Below are positions 1-6,232 of a stretch of DNA of 7,974 nt, in pieces. The notes beneath the pieces were generated by a model, which searched no databases, had not been told where the DNA came from, and saw nothing but the letters and a program-made list of their open reading frames with translations. Source of the stretch: Mxb001 sp049317345. GTDB taxonomy: Bacteria > Actinomycetota > Actinomycetes > S36-B12. Position 1 is the stretch's first letter. The number at the start of each line of letters is the position of its first letter. Both the position numbers and the translations under genes were made by a program. The stretch covers positions 1 through 7,974 of the forward strand of contig JBMOIL010000115.1 of assembly GCA_049317345.1 (NCBI GenBank). Reading direction: 5' to 3'.

Positions 1-59
1 CCGGGGAGCCCCGCGACGCCCTGGCCCTGAGGCTGGGCCTGATCCTCGCTCGGTTGTAG
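1..59 (+). CDS. C-terminal end of a probable PucR-family regulator (FasR-like), partial
   Basis: An open frame enters from the left edge (codons begin at base 3) and ends at a TAG stop at 57-59. Only 18 residues are visible: GEPRDALALRLGLILARL. PucR-type regulators end in a helix-turn-helix region followed by a short 'DP...A.ALRLGL.L.RL' tail, and these residues fit it. In Streptomyces and Mycobacterium the gene just before fabD encodes FasR, a PucR-type activator of fatty acid synthesis genes, so position supports the same reading. The visible piece is too short for proof, and the assignment rests on a brief match plus synteny. The stop codon lies inside a dyad symmetry (54-70), so the end of this gene and a possible operator share bases. 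Confidence 0.6.
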   Translation, partial: GEPRDALALRLGLILARL

Positions 60-70
60 GGTTCCTACAA
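54..70. promoter_or_regulatory. Perfect inverted repeat, candidate operator of the fab operon
   Basis: The sequence TTGTAGG-GTT-CCTACAA is a perfect 7-base inverted repeat around a 3-base centre. It stands out as AT-richer than its surroundings. It begins in the last codon of the upstream regulator-like gene and ends 68 bases before the preferred fabD start. No run of T follows it, so it does not look like an intrinsic terminator. A second, shorter dyad (TCTCC-ACC-GGAGA, 72-84) with the same 3-base spacer follows after one base. The natural candidate ligand is the upstream PucR/FasR-like protein, but that is inference from position. A possible -10-like TACAAAT (66-72) overlaps the right arm; I found no convincing -35 to match it. 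Confidence 0.55.
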
Positions 71-88
71 ATCTCCACCGGAGACATT

Positions 89-112
89 GGCGGCCCCTCA
101 CCCTCGGCCGCC
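89..112 (+). repeat. GC-only stem-loop in the fabD leader
   Basis: GGCGGCC (89-95) and GGCCGCC (106-112) are perfect reverse complements around a 10-base loop rich in C. The hexamer GGCCGC then recurs at 118-123 and could compete for the left arm. The stem ends 26 bases before the preferred fabD start at 139 and 17 before the alternative at 130. In RNA it would be a stable hairpin next to a weak ribosome binding site. No U-tract follows, so it is not a standard terminator. In DNA this GC-rich some such stems arise by chance. Confidence 0.35.
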
Positions 113-125
113 CCCTAGGCCGCGA

Positions 126-130
126 GAGAG
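126..130 (+). promoter_or_regulatory. Weak ribosome binding site favouring the fabD start at 139
   Basis: GAGAG at 126-130 is the only purine run before fabD. It lies 8 bases upstream of GTG at 139, which is normal spacing. It overlaps the alternative GTG at 130, which has no usable Shine-Dalgarno sequence of its own. This favours the start giving MLVVVAPGQG, the usual FabD N-terminus. Confidence 0.5.
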
Positions 131-138
131 TGACGCCC

Positions 139-1335
139 GTGCTGGTCGTTGTCGCCCCCGGACAAGGAGCCCAGGCTCCCGGCTTTCTCACCCCCTGGCT
201 CGACGTGCCCGGGGTCGAGGCCCGTCTCGAATGGCTCTCCGTCGTGAGCGGCGTCGACCTCATCGAGCACGGCACCCGCTCCGACGCCGACACCATCCGT
301 GACACCGCCATCGCCCAGCCGCTGCTCGTCGGCGCAGGTCTGGTGACCCTGCTCTCCCTCTTCCCTCACCCCGCGGAGGCGTTCTCTCGCGTCTCCGTCG
401 GCGCGGGCCACAGCGTCGGCGAGATCACCGCGGCTGCCGCTGCAGGTGTGCTCACCGCCGAGCAGGCCATGGTCTTCGTGCGCGAGCGCGGCCGCGCGAT
501 GGCTCAGGCAGCGGCACTCACACCCACGGGCATGAGTGCTGTGCTCGGCGGCGATCCCGACGAGGTGATCGCCGCCGCGACAGCGGCGGGCCTCACCCCC
601 GCCAACATCAACGGCGCCGGGCAGATCGTCGTAGCCGGCACACTTGAGGCTCTCGCGGCATTCGCTGACACTCCGCCGGAGAAGGCGCGCATCCGCCCCC
701 TGCAGGTCGCGGGTGCCTTCCACACCGACTACATGGCCCCCGCGGTCGAGGTGCTTTCACGCCACTCGCGCTCCATCTCTACGCACGACCCTCGCATCCA
801 CCTGGTGTCCAATGCAGACGGCCGCGTCGTGCATGACGGTCGAGAGGTCCTCGCCCGACTCGTCGGACAGGTCAGCCGCCCCGTCCGGTGGGATCTGTGC
901 ATGGCGACCATGGCCGACCTCGGCGTGACCGGGCTCATCGAGATCCCTCCGGCAGGCACCCTCACCGGTCTCGCGAAGCGCGCTCTCCCCGGGGTGGAGG
1001 CCGTCGCGCTCAACACTCCCGACGACCTCGACGCCGCGTGGGACCTGGTGCAGCGCCACGGCGTGCCCAGTTCGGTCGATGAGTCGCCCACCTGGCGCCT
1101 CGTGGTCGCGCCGATGAAGGGCATCTTCCATCGCGCGGATCCCACCGCGGGGATCGGCGATCCCCTCCCCCGCTCCGCTGCGATCGGTCGCGTGAGCAAC
1201 CTGCGCGACACCGTCGAGGTCACCGCCCCGCACGGCGGCACCATCGTCGAATGGATCGTCGAGGACGGCGACCCCGTTTCTCCGGGCGCGCCATTGGTGC
1301 GACTCCATCCCCGCCATGAGGAGGCCACCGCATGA
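139..1335 (+). CDS. fabD: FabD malonyl-CoA:ACP transacylase with C-terminal lysine-less biotinyl-carrier-like domain
   Basis: FabD moves the malonyl group from CoA to acyl carrier protein, supplying the extender unit for type II fatty acid synthesis in the cytoplasm. With the GTG at 139 as residue 1, all catalytic parts are present: the oxyanion PGQGAQ loop (Q9), nucleophile S92 in GHSVGE, R117 in ERGRAM, and H195 in GAFHTDYM. The transferase core ends near residue 300, the usual family length (about 300-315). The protein runs on to 398 residues. Residues 319-391 align with a biotin carboxyl carrier domain: VVAPMKGIFHR matches the AccB start (SPMVGTFYR), and V.VTAPHGGTI.E..VEDGDPVSPGAPLVRL matches its end. 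Where AccB has the biotinylated AMKM, this protein has NLRD (354-357), with arginine replacing the lysine, so biotinylation is not possible there. A GTG at 130 would add three residues but lacks a ribosome binding site. The stop overlaps the fabH start by 4 bases. The FabD call is firm; the extra domain's function is unknown. Confidence 0.96.
   Translation: MLVVVAPGQGAQAPGFLTPWLDVPGVEARLEWLSVVSGVDLIEHGTRSDADTIRDTAIAQPLLVGAGLVTLLSLFPHPAEAFSRVSVGAGHSVGEITAAAAAGVLTAEQAMVFVRERGRAMAQAAALTPTGMSAVLGGDPDEVIAAATAAGLTPANINGAGQIVVAGTLEALAAFADTPPEKARIRPLQVAGAFHTDYMAPAVEVLSRHSRSISTHDPRIHLVSNADGRVVHDGREVLARLVGQVSRPVRWDLCMATMADLGVTGLIEIPPAGTLTGLAKRALPGVEAVALNTPDDLDAAWDLVQRHGVPSSVDESPTWRLVVAPMKGIFHRADPTAGIGDPLPRSAAIGRVSNLRDTVEVTAPHGGTIVEWIVEDGDPVSPGAPLVRLHPRHEEATA
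1318..1324 (+). promoter_or_regulatory. Strong ribosome binding site of fabH inside fabD
   Basis: GAGGAGG lies within the last codons of fabD, 7 bases before the fabH ATG at 1332. It fixes the fabH start and allows independent ribosome entry as well as coupling through the ATGA overlap. Confidence 0.8.
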
Positions 1336-2336
1336 CCGCGCGCATCCAGACCCCGGCGGGAGCGCCATACGCGCGCATCCTCTCCGTGGGCAGCTACCGC
1401 CCCGAGCGGGTCGTCACCAATGCCGAGGTGTGCGAGCGCATCGACTCCACCGATGAGTGGATTCGCGAGCGTTCGGGCATCGCCGAGCGGCGCTATGCAG
1501 CGCGGGATGAGTCTGTCGTCGACCTCGCCGTGTACGCCGCGGAGAAGGCGCTCGCCTCCGCGGGCATCACCCCCGACCAGGTGGGTTTCGTGCTCGTCGC
1601 GACCGTGACGCACCCCTTCCAGACACCGTCAGCCGCCTCGGAGGTCGCCTACCGCCTCGGGGCAACCAATGCCGCGTCGACAGACATCAGCTCCGCCTGC
1701 GCGGGCTTTTGCTACGGACTCGCCATGGCCCAGGACATGGTGCGCGGTGGAAGCGCCGAATACGTCATGGTCGTCGGCGTGGAGAAGCTCACCGACTGGA
1801 TCGACCTCGACGATCGCTCGACGGCGTTCATCTTCGCCGACGGCGCGGGCGCCGTCGTGGTGGGACCGTCAACTGAGCCCGCCATCGGTCCCGTCGTGTG
1901 GGGGTCTGACGGCTCGCAGCACGATGCGATCTGCATGACGCAGTCGCTCATCGACTACCGCGATAAGGGCGGTGACCGCTTCCCCACCCTGTCTATGCAG
2001 GGACAGCAGGTCTTCCGCTGGGCCGTCTCCAACGGCTCCGTCAAGGCGCAGGAGGCACTTGATCGCGCCGGAGTCACGGCTGACGAGCTGGACGCGTTCA
2101 TCCCCCATCAGGCCAACATGCGCATCACCGACGCCATGATCCGCGCCCTCAAACTGCCCGAGCACGTGCCCGTCGCCCGCGATGTCGAGACGACGGGCAA
2201 CACCTCCGCCGCGTCCATCCCCATCGCGATGGACCGCATGCTCTCCGCCGGTGAGGTCCCCCACGGGGGCACCGCTCTCCTCATCGGATTCGGAGCCGGC
2301 CTGGCCTATGCGGCCCAGGTCGTGACCCTGCCCTAG
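1332..2336 (+). CDS. fabH: FabH beta-ketoacyl-ACP synthase III
   Basis: FabH condenses a short acyl-CoA primer with malonyl-ACP, the first condensation of type II fatty acid synthesis. The thiolase-fold catalytic triad is complete: C123 in SSACAGFCYG, H259 in IPHQANMRI and N290 in TTGNTSAASIP. The C-terminus holds the glycine-rich GFGAGLAYAA strand-loop. At 334 residues it is slightly longer than E. coli FabH (317), mainly from about 12 extra residues before the conserved ILSVGSYRP start. The ATG overlaps the fabD stop by 4 bases and has a strong ribosome binding site, so the start is secure. Primer choice (acetyl-CoA or branched-chain acyl-CoA) cannot be read from the sequence with confidence, though many actinomycetes use branched primers. 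The presence of FabH implies that chains are started by this system de novo rather than by a type I synthase. Confidence 0.97.
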   Translation: MTARIQTPAGAPYARILSVGSYRPERVVTNAEVCERIDSTDEWIRERSGIAERRYAARDESVVDLAVYAAEKALASAGITPDQVGFVLVATVTHPFQTPSAASEVAYRLGATNAASTDISSACAGFCYGLAMAQDMVRGGSAEYVMVVGVEKLTDWIDLDDRSTAFIFADGAGAVVVGPSTEPAIGPVVWGSDGSQHDAICMTQSLIDYRDKGGDRFPTLSMQGQQVFRWAVSNGSVKAQEALDRAGVTADELDAFIPHQANMRITDAMIRALKLPEHVPVARDVETTGNTSAASIPIAMDRMLSAGEVPHGGTALLIGFGAGLAYAAQVVTLP

Positions 2337-2372
2337 CGTGGACCCCCGCGCACCCATCGCACACTCACTCCG

Positions 2373-2380
2373 AAAGGAAG
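2373..2380 (+). promoter_or_regulatory. Ribosome binding site of acpP
   Basis: AAAGGAAG sits just before the acpP ATG at 2385, with the AGGA core 6 bases away. It lies in the only real gap (48 bases) inside the fab operon, so acpP can be translated independently of fabH. That suits a carrier protein needed in excess over the enzymes. Confidence 0.7.
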
Positions 2381-2384
2381 CAGC

Positions 2385-2624
2385 ATGAGCCAGGAGATCC
2401 TCGACGGCCTCGCCGTCATCGTCAACGAGGTCGCCGGAGTCCCGGTCGCCGATATCCAGCCTGACAAGTCCTTCATCGACGATCTGGACATCGACTCGCT
2501 GTCCATGGTCGAGGTCGTCATGGCCGCCGAGGACAAGTGGGGCGTGAAGATCCCCGACAGTGAGGTCAAGAACCTCCGCACCGTCGGCGACGCCGTCGCC
2601 TACATCGAGAAGTCGACCGCCTGA
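2385..2624 (+). CDS. acpP: Acyl carrier protein
   Basis: This 79-residue acidic protein carries the growing acyl chain on a 4'-phosphopantetheine arm and shuttles it between FabD, FabH, FabF and the reductive enzymes. The attachment site is S38 in the DIDSLSMVEVV motif (family DSL), preceded by the helix I region (EILDGLAVIVNEVAGV) and followed by the acidic helix II that docks partner enzymes. Length and the four-helix pattern are normal for a fatty-acid ACP; there is no long C-terminal extension like that of mycobacterial AcpM. The sequence EDKWGVKIPDSEVKNLRTVGDAVAYI matches the canonical ACP C-terminal half. The start has its own ribosome binding site, and fabF begins 3 bases after the stop. 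Confidence 0.98.
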   Translation: MSQEILDGLAVIVNEVAGVPVADIQPDKSFIDDLDIDSLSMVEVVMAAEDKWGVKIPDSEVKNLRTVGDAVAYIEKSTA

Positions 2625-2627
2625 CCG

Positions 2628-3842
2628 ATGCGCATCGCCGTCACGGGGCTAGGCGCCACGTCACCGCTCGGCGGTGACGTGGCCAGCAACTGGTCCGCGC
2701 TCATCGAAGGTCGCTCCGGCATCAAGACGCTCACCGAGCCGTGGGTGGACGAGATGACGGTCCATTTCGCCGGCGTTCTCGCCGAGGAGCCACCTCTGGA
2801 TCGCGTCGAGGCACGCAAACTCGACAGATCCCAGCAGGTGGCCCTCGTCGCCGCGCGCGAGGCGTGGGCCGATGCCGGCAGCCCCGAGGTGGACCCGCTG
2901 CGCATGGGCACGGTCATCGGCTCGGGCATCGGCGGTTTCCTCACCCTGCTCAATGCCTACGACACCCTCAAGGAACGCGGGCCCTCGCGCATCTCCCCGC
3001 ACACCGTGCCGATGCTCATGCCGAGTGGGCCTGCGGCCGCGGTAGGCCTTGAGTTTCACGCTGCCGCCGGCGTCCACGCGCCGGTGAGCGCCTGCGCGTC
3101 GGGTGCCGAAGCGATCGGCGTCGCCGCGCGCATGATCGTGGACGGTCGCGCCGATGTCGTGCTCGCAGGCGGCACCGAGACGCCGATCCACCAGCTCACG
3201 ATGGCGGGATTCGCTGCCATGCGGGCGCTCTCTACGCGCAACGACGATCCCCAGGGCGCCTCACGCCCCTACGACGTCGGGCGCGACGGCTTCGTCATGG
3301 GCGAGGGTGCCGGTGTCCTGGTGCTCGAGTCCGAGGAGCATGCCAAGGCTCGCGGGGCACGCATCTACGCCTACGTCGTCGGTGCGGGCATGACGGCTGA
3401 TGCCCACCACATCGCCCAGCCCGATCCCGAGGGTAAGGGTGCGAGGCGGGCCATCCTCGCGGCGCTTGAGCAGGCGGATGCGTCGCCGGATGACGTCGCT
3501 CACATCAACGCCCACGCGACCTCCACTCCCCAGGGTGACGTCGCCGAGGCTGTCGCGATTCGCTCTGCCATGGGTAACGCCCAGCCGCTCGTGACCGGGA
3601 CCAAGTCCATGACGGGGCACATGCTCGGCGCTGCCGGTGCCATCGAGGGGATCTACACCGTCCTCGCCCTGCACCACAGGCTCGTGCCGGCGACACTCAA
3701 TCTGCACGAGCAGGATCCGGAGGTCGACATCGACGTCGTTCGCGGGGCCCCTCGCGAGCTCCCCGCTGGCGATCTCCTCGCGCTCAACAACTCCTTCGGC
3801 TTCGGCGGGCATGACGTCGCCATCGCCTTCCGGACCGTGTGA
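2628..3842 (+). CDS. fabF: FabF beta-ketoacyl-ACP synthase II
   Basis: FabF elongates acyl-ACP by decarboxylative condensation with malonyl-ACP. The active-site set is intact: nucleophile C156 in VSACASGAEAIG, H296 in NAHATSTPQGD, K326 and H331 in GTKSMTGHMLGAAGA, and the NNSFGFGGHD loop near the C-terminus. All lie 7-9 residues before the E. coli FabF positions (163, 303, 335, 340), as expected for a 404-residue protein. The active-site cysteine rules out a chain-length-factor or decarboxylase-type KSQ variant. The ATG starts 3 bases after the acpP stop without a clear ribosome binding site (the nearest purine run, GAGAAG, is 15 bases away), so translation is probably coupled to acpP. A mycobacterial KasA-type homologue would look similar, but only one synthase of this class is present here, whereas Mycobacterium has kasA and kasB side by side. 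Confidence 0.97.
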   Translation: MRIAVTGLGATSPLGGDVASNWSALIEGRSGIKTLTEPWVDEMTVHFAGVLAEEPPLDRVEARKLDRSQQVALVAAREAWADAGSPEVDPLRMGTVIGSGIGGFLTLLNAYDTLKERGPSRISPHTVPMLMPSGPAAAVGLEFHAAAGVHAPVSACASGAEAIGVAARMIVDGRADVVLAGGTETPIHQLTMAGFAAMRALSTRNDDPQGASRPYDVGRDGFVMGEGAGVLVLESEEHAKARGARIYAYVVGAGMTADAHHIAQPDPEGKGARRAILAALEQADASPDDVAHINAHATSTPQGDVAEAVAIRSAMGNAQPLVTGTKSMTGHMLGAAGAIEGIYTVLALHHRLVPATLNLHEQDPEVDIDVVRGAPRELPAGDLLALNNSFGFGGHDVAIAFRTV

Positions 3843-5242
3843 TGGCCGACGCACCGGACGCCCCAGATCCGCGCTCACCGCGTGTGCGCCTCGAGGCGTT
3901 CTTCGACCCGGGTACCTTCCGCGCGATCACGCCCGAGGACGACCGCGGCGTCCTCGTCGGCGTCGGCTCGGTCCACGGCGCCGAGGTCGTGGCGTTCGCC
4001 ACCGACCCGACCGTGCAGGGCGGGGCCATGGGCCAGGAGGGCTGCCGCGCGATCGTGACGGCGTACGACCGCGCCTTCGCCGACTCCTGCCCCGTCGTGG
4101 GCATCTGGCACTCGGGGGGCGCCCGCCTGCGCGAGGGCGTTGCGAGCCTCGACGGCGTCGGCCGCGTGTTTGCCGCGATGACGCGCATCTCGGGCAAGGT
4201 GCCGCAGATCTCCATCGTGCTCGGCCCGGCCGCGGGCGGAGCGGCGTACGGCCCGGCTCTCACCGACATCGTCATCCTCGGCCCCGAGGGTCGGATCTTC
4301 GTGACGGGCCCAGAGGTCATCCGCTCTGTCACGGGCGAGCAGGTCGACATGGAGCGCCTGGGCGGGCCCGACCCGCACGGGCGCCGCAGTGGCGTGGTGC
4401 ATCTGGTCTCGGAGACGGAGGCCGAAGCCCTCGAGGAAGGTCGCCGCCTCGCCCATCTCCTCGGGCGCCAGGGATCACTCGACATGACCGCGATCGACGA
4501 TCCCGACCTGGGCGACCTGCTGCCCGAATCATCGAAGCGCGCCTACGACGTGCATCCGCTAGTCGAGCGCTTCCTCGACGAGGGCTCCATCGTCGAGCTG
4601 CACGCGCGCTGGGCTCCCAATGTCGTCGTCGCCCTCGGTCGACTCGGCGGACGCACCGTGGGCGTCGTTGCCAACAATCCGCTCCGCCTCGGTGGGTGCC
4701 TGGACTCCACCAGCGCAGAGAAGGCGGCGCGCTTCGTGCGCATGTGCGATGCCTTTGCCGTGCCCCTCGTCGTACTCGTCGACGTGCCGGGCTATCTCCC
4801 GGGCGTGGGCCAGGAGTGGGACGGCGTCGTACGCCGCGGTGCCAAGCTCCTCCACGCCTTCGCCGAATGCGTGGTCCCGCGTGTCACGGTCGTCACCCGC
4901 AAGGCCTACGGCGGCGCCTTCGTGGCCATGAACTCCGCCTCACTCGGCGCCACCCGCGTCTATGCCTGGCCCGGCGCCGAGGTGGCGGTCATGGGCTCGG
5001 TCGCTGCGGTGCGCGTGCTCCACCGCCGCCGCCTCGCCGAGGCCACCGACGAGGAGGCCCGCGCACAGCTCGAACTTGAGCTGGCCGCCGAGCACGACAT
5101 CATCTCCGGCGGTCTCACCCGTGCCATTGAGATGGGTGTGGTGGATGAGGTGCTTGAGCCGGATCGGACCCGCACCACGGTCGCGCGCGCGCTCCTCGAC
5201 ACACCCGGCGTGCGTGGCGCACACGGCAACATCCCGCTGTAG
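3842..5242 (+). CDS. accD6: AccD6-type acyl-CoA carboxylase carboxyltransferase (beta) subunit
   Basis: This subunit transfers the carboxyl group from carboxybiotin to an acyl-CoA, most likely acetyl-CoA, making the malonyl-CoA used by FabD. The protein has the two crotonase-like halves of the family. The first has oxyanion-hole glycines in GPAAGGAAYGPAL (128-140); the second has RKAYGGAFVAMNS (353-365), WPGAEVAVMG and the terminal NIPL. Its 466 residues and start close to LEAFFDPGTF match short AccD6 proteins (473 in M. tuberculosis) rather than 510-540-residue propionyl-type subunits. Position agrees: mycobacterial accD6 also closes the fabD-acpM-kas operon. The residue after GGA(Y/F), which sets chain-length preference in the family (D422 in S. 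coelicolor PccB, C437 in AccD5), is V361, hydrophobic as in acetyl-CoA enzymes. No biotin carboxylase or biotin carrier subunit is in the window. The ATG at 3842 overlaps the fabF stop by one base; an adjacent GTG at 3839 is an equally possible start. Confidence 0.9.
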   Translation: MADAPDAPDPRSPRVRLEAFFDPGTFRAITPEDDRGVLVGVGSVHGAEVVAFATDPTVQGGAMGQEGCRAIVTAYDRAFADSCPVVGIWHSGGARLREGVASLDGVGRVFAAMTRISGKVPQISIVLGPAAGGAAYGPALTDIVILGPEGRIFVTGPEVIRSVTGEQVDMERLGGPDPHGRRSGVVHLVSETEAEALEEGRRLAHLLGRQGSLDMTAIDDPDLGDLLPESSKRAYDVHPLVERFLDEGSIVELHARWAPNVVVALGRLGGRTVGVVANNPLRLGGCLDSTSAEKAARFVRMCDAFAVPLVVLVDVPGYLPGVGQEWDGVVRRGAKLLHAFAECVVPRVTVVTRKAYGGAFVAMNSASLGATRVYAWPGAEVAVMGSVAAVRVLHRRRLAEATDEEARAQLELELAAEHDIISGGLTRAIEMGVVDEVLEPDRTRTTVARALLDTPGVRGAHGNIPL

Positions 5243-5282
5243 GGAATCGCCGTCGCAGCGGTGGTTGTGATGAGATACCGCC

Positions 5283-6161
5283 ATGAGCGCACTCCTCGAT
5301 GCCCTTGATGACGGCCCCCTGCTCGGCGACGGTGCCATGGGCACGATGCTGCAGGACCTCGGCAACGACGAGGGTGGAGCTCCCGAGTTGTGGAACGTCG
5401 AGCGAGTCGACATCGTCGAGGGTGTGCTTGAGGGCTACGCCTCCTCGGGCTCACGACTGCTGACGACCAACACCTTCGGCGGCACGCGCGCGCGACTGCA
5501 GATGCACGGACTCGAGGACCGCGTCGAAGAGCTCAACCAGGCGGCCGCCGCGCTGGCGCGCAGCGTGGCCGATCGCCACCCCGGCACCTTCGTGCTCGGC
5601 GACATCGGCCCCTCGGGCGAACTCATGGAGCCGATGGGTGACCTCACTATCGATTCCGCGGCGGAGCTCTTCGCGGAGCAGGTACGCGGGCTCGTCGCCG
5701 GCGGCGTAGACGGCATCCTCATCGAGACGATGAGCGACCTATCCGAGGTCGAGGCCGCCGTGACGGCAGCCCGCAAGGAGGCACCGGGTCTGCCCGTCTT
5801 CGCCACGCTGAGTTTCGACACCAACCTCCGCACGATGATGGGTGTCTCCCCCGCCATGGCCGTGCAGGCGATCTCCGACATGGGCGTCGACGTCGTCGGC
5901 GCCAACTGCGGTCGCGGACTCGATGAGATGCGCATCATCGCGGCTCAGCTTGCTGAGGCTGGCGCCGGTCGGGTGCGCCTGATGGTGCAGTCCAATGCCG
6001 GGCTCCCCAAGCTTCAGGGCGACACCTTCGTCTTCGATGGCACGCCCGAGGAGATGGCCGGCTACGCCGTCGAGATGCGCGACCTCGGCTTCACGGTCAT
6101 CGGTGCATGCTGCGGTTCGACTCCTGCGCACATCGCCGCGATGCGCGATGCGCTCGCCTAG
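5283..6161 (+). CDS. Homocysteine S-methyltransferase family protein (zinc-dependent TIM barrel)
   Basis: This 292-residue protein covers exactly one homocysteine methyltransferase barrel, as in the N-terminal module of MetH, BHMT and MmuM. It has the opening LLGDGAMGTMLQ, the TTNTFGGTR strand, GDIGPSGE, IETMSDLSE and FATLSFD. The three zinc-binding cysteines are in place: C209 in VVGANCGRG, and C276 and C277 in GACCGSTPAHI. The likely reaction is methyl transfer to homocysteine to give methionine. The donor cannot be read: there is no cobalamin, folate or reductase domain attached, so S-methylmethionine, a betaine, or a methyl-corrinoid protein encoded elsewhere are all possible. It follows accD6 after 40 bases on the same strand with only a weak ribosome binding site (TGAGA, about 8 bases upstream). 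I see no terminator between them, so it may be a trailing member of the fab operon. Confidence 0.86.
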   Translation: MSALLDALDDGPLLGDGAMGTMLQDLGNDEGGAPELWNVERVDIVEGVLEGYASSGSRLLTTNTFGGTRARLQMHGLEDRVEELNQAAAALARSVADRHPGTFVLGDIGPSGELMEPMGDLTIDSAAELFAEQVRGLVAGGVDGILIETMSDLSEVEAAVTAARKEAPGLPVFATLSFDTNLRTMMGVSPAMAVQAISDMGVDVVGANCGRGLDEMRIIAAQLAEAGAGRVRLMVQSNAGLPKLQGDTFVFDGTPEEMAGYAVEMRDLGFTVIGACCGSTPAHIAAMRDALA

Positions 6162-6232
6162 TCGACTCGCTCACCCGCAGCAACGCCCTCACCGTGCCTC
6201 ACCATGAGGGTCAGTCCCGCGCTGCGTGCCTG
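6162..6232. other. Convergent intergenic region with a weak hairpin
   Basis: Both flanking genes end here. The best symmetric element is CCTCA-CCA-TGAGG (6197-6209), a 5-base stem with a 3-base loop; CCCTCA at 6186-6191 can pair with the same right arm (TGAGGG, 6205-6210). GCAGC (6177-6181) and GCTGC (6221-6225) could close an outer stem. There is no T-run on either strand, so it is at best a weak bidirectional stop signal. No gene is visible in it. Confidence 0.25.

Noticed and set aside
54..70. Intrinsic terminator of the upstream regulator gene
   Set aside because: The stem is AU-rich, starts before the stop codon and has no following T-run; an operator is more likely.
115..723. - strand open frame of 202 codons opposite fabD
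   Set aside because: It is an antisense shadow of a conserved gene: low-complexity Gly/Arg/Asp-rich product, no family resemblance.
729..1613. - strand open frame of 294 codons opposite the fabD-fabH junction
   Set aside because: It runs antisense through two conserved genes, has Arg/Ser/Thr-rich composition and no domain that I recognise.
3784..4485. - strand open frame of 233 codons opposite accD6
   Set aside because: Composition is Arg/Ser/Pro-rich and it mirrors the codon pattern of the carboxyltransferase; no supporting start signal.
3637..5079. Long + strand open frame (480 codons) across the end of fabF and most of accD6 in another frame
   Set aside because: Its product is dominated by Arg, Pro and Gly with no recognisable motif. 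It lies over two clearly recognisable genes, as expected of an alternative frame in high-GC DNA.
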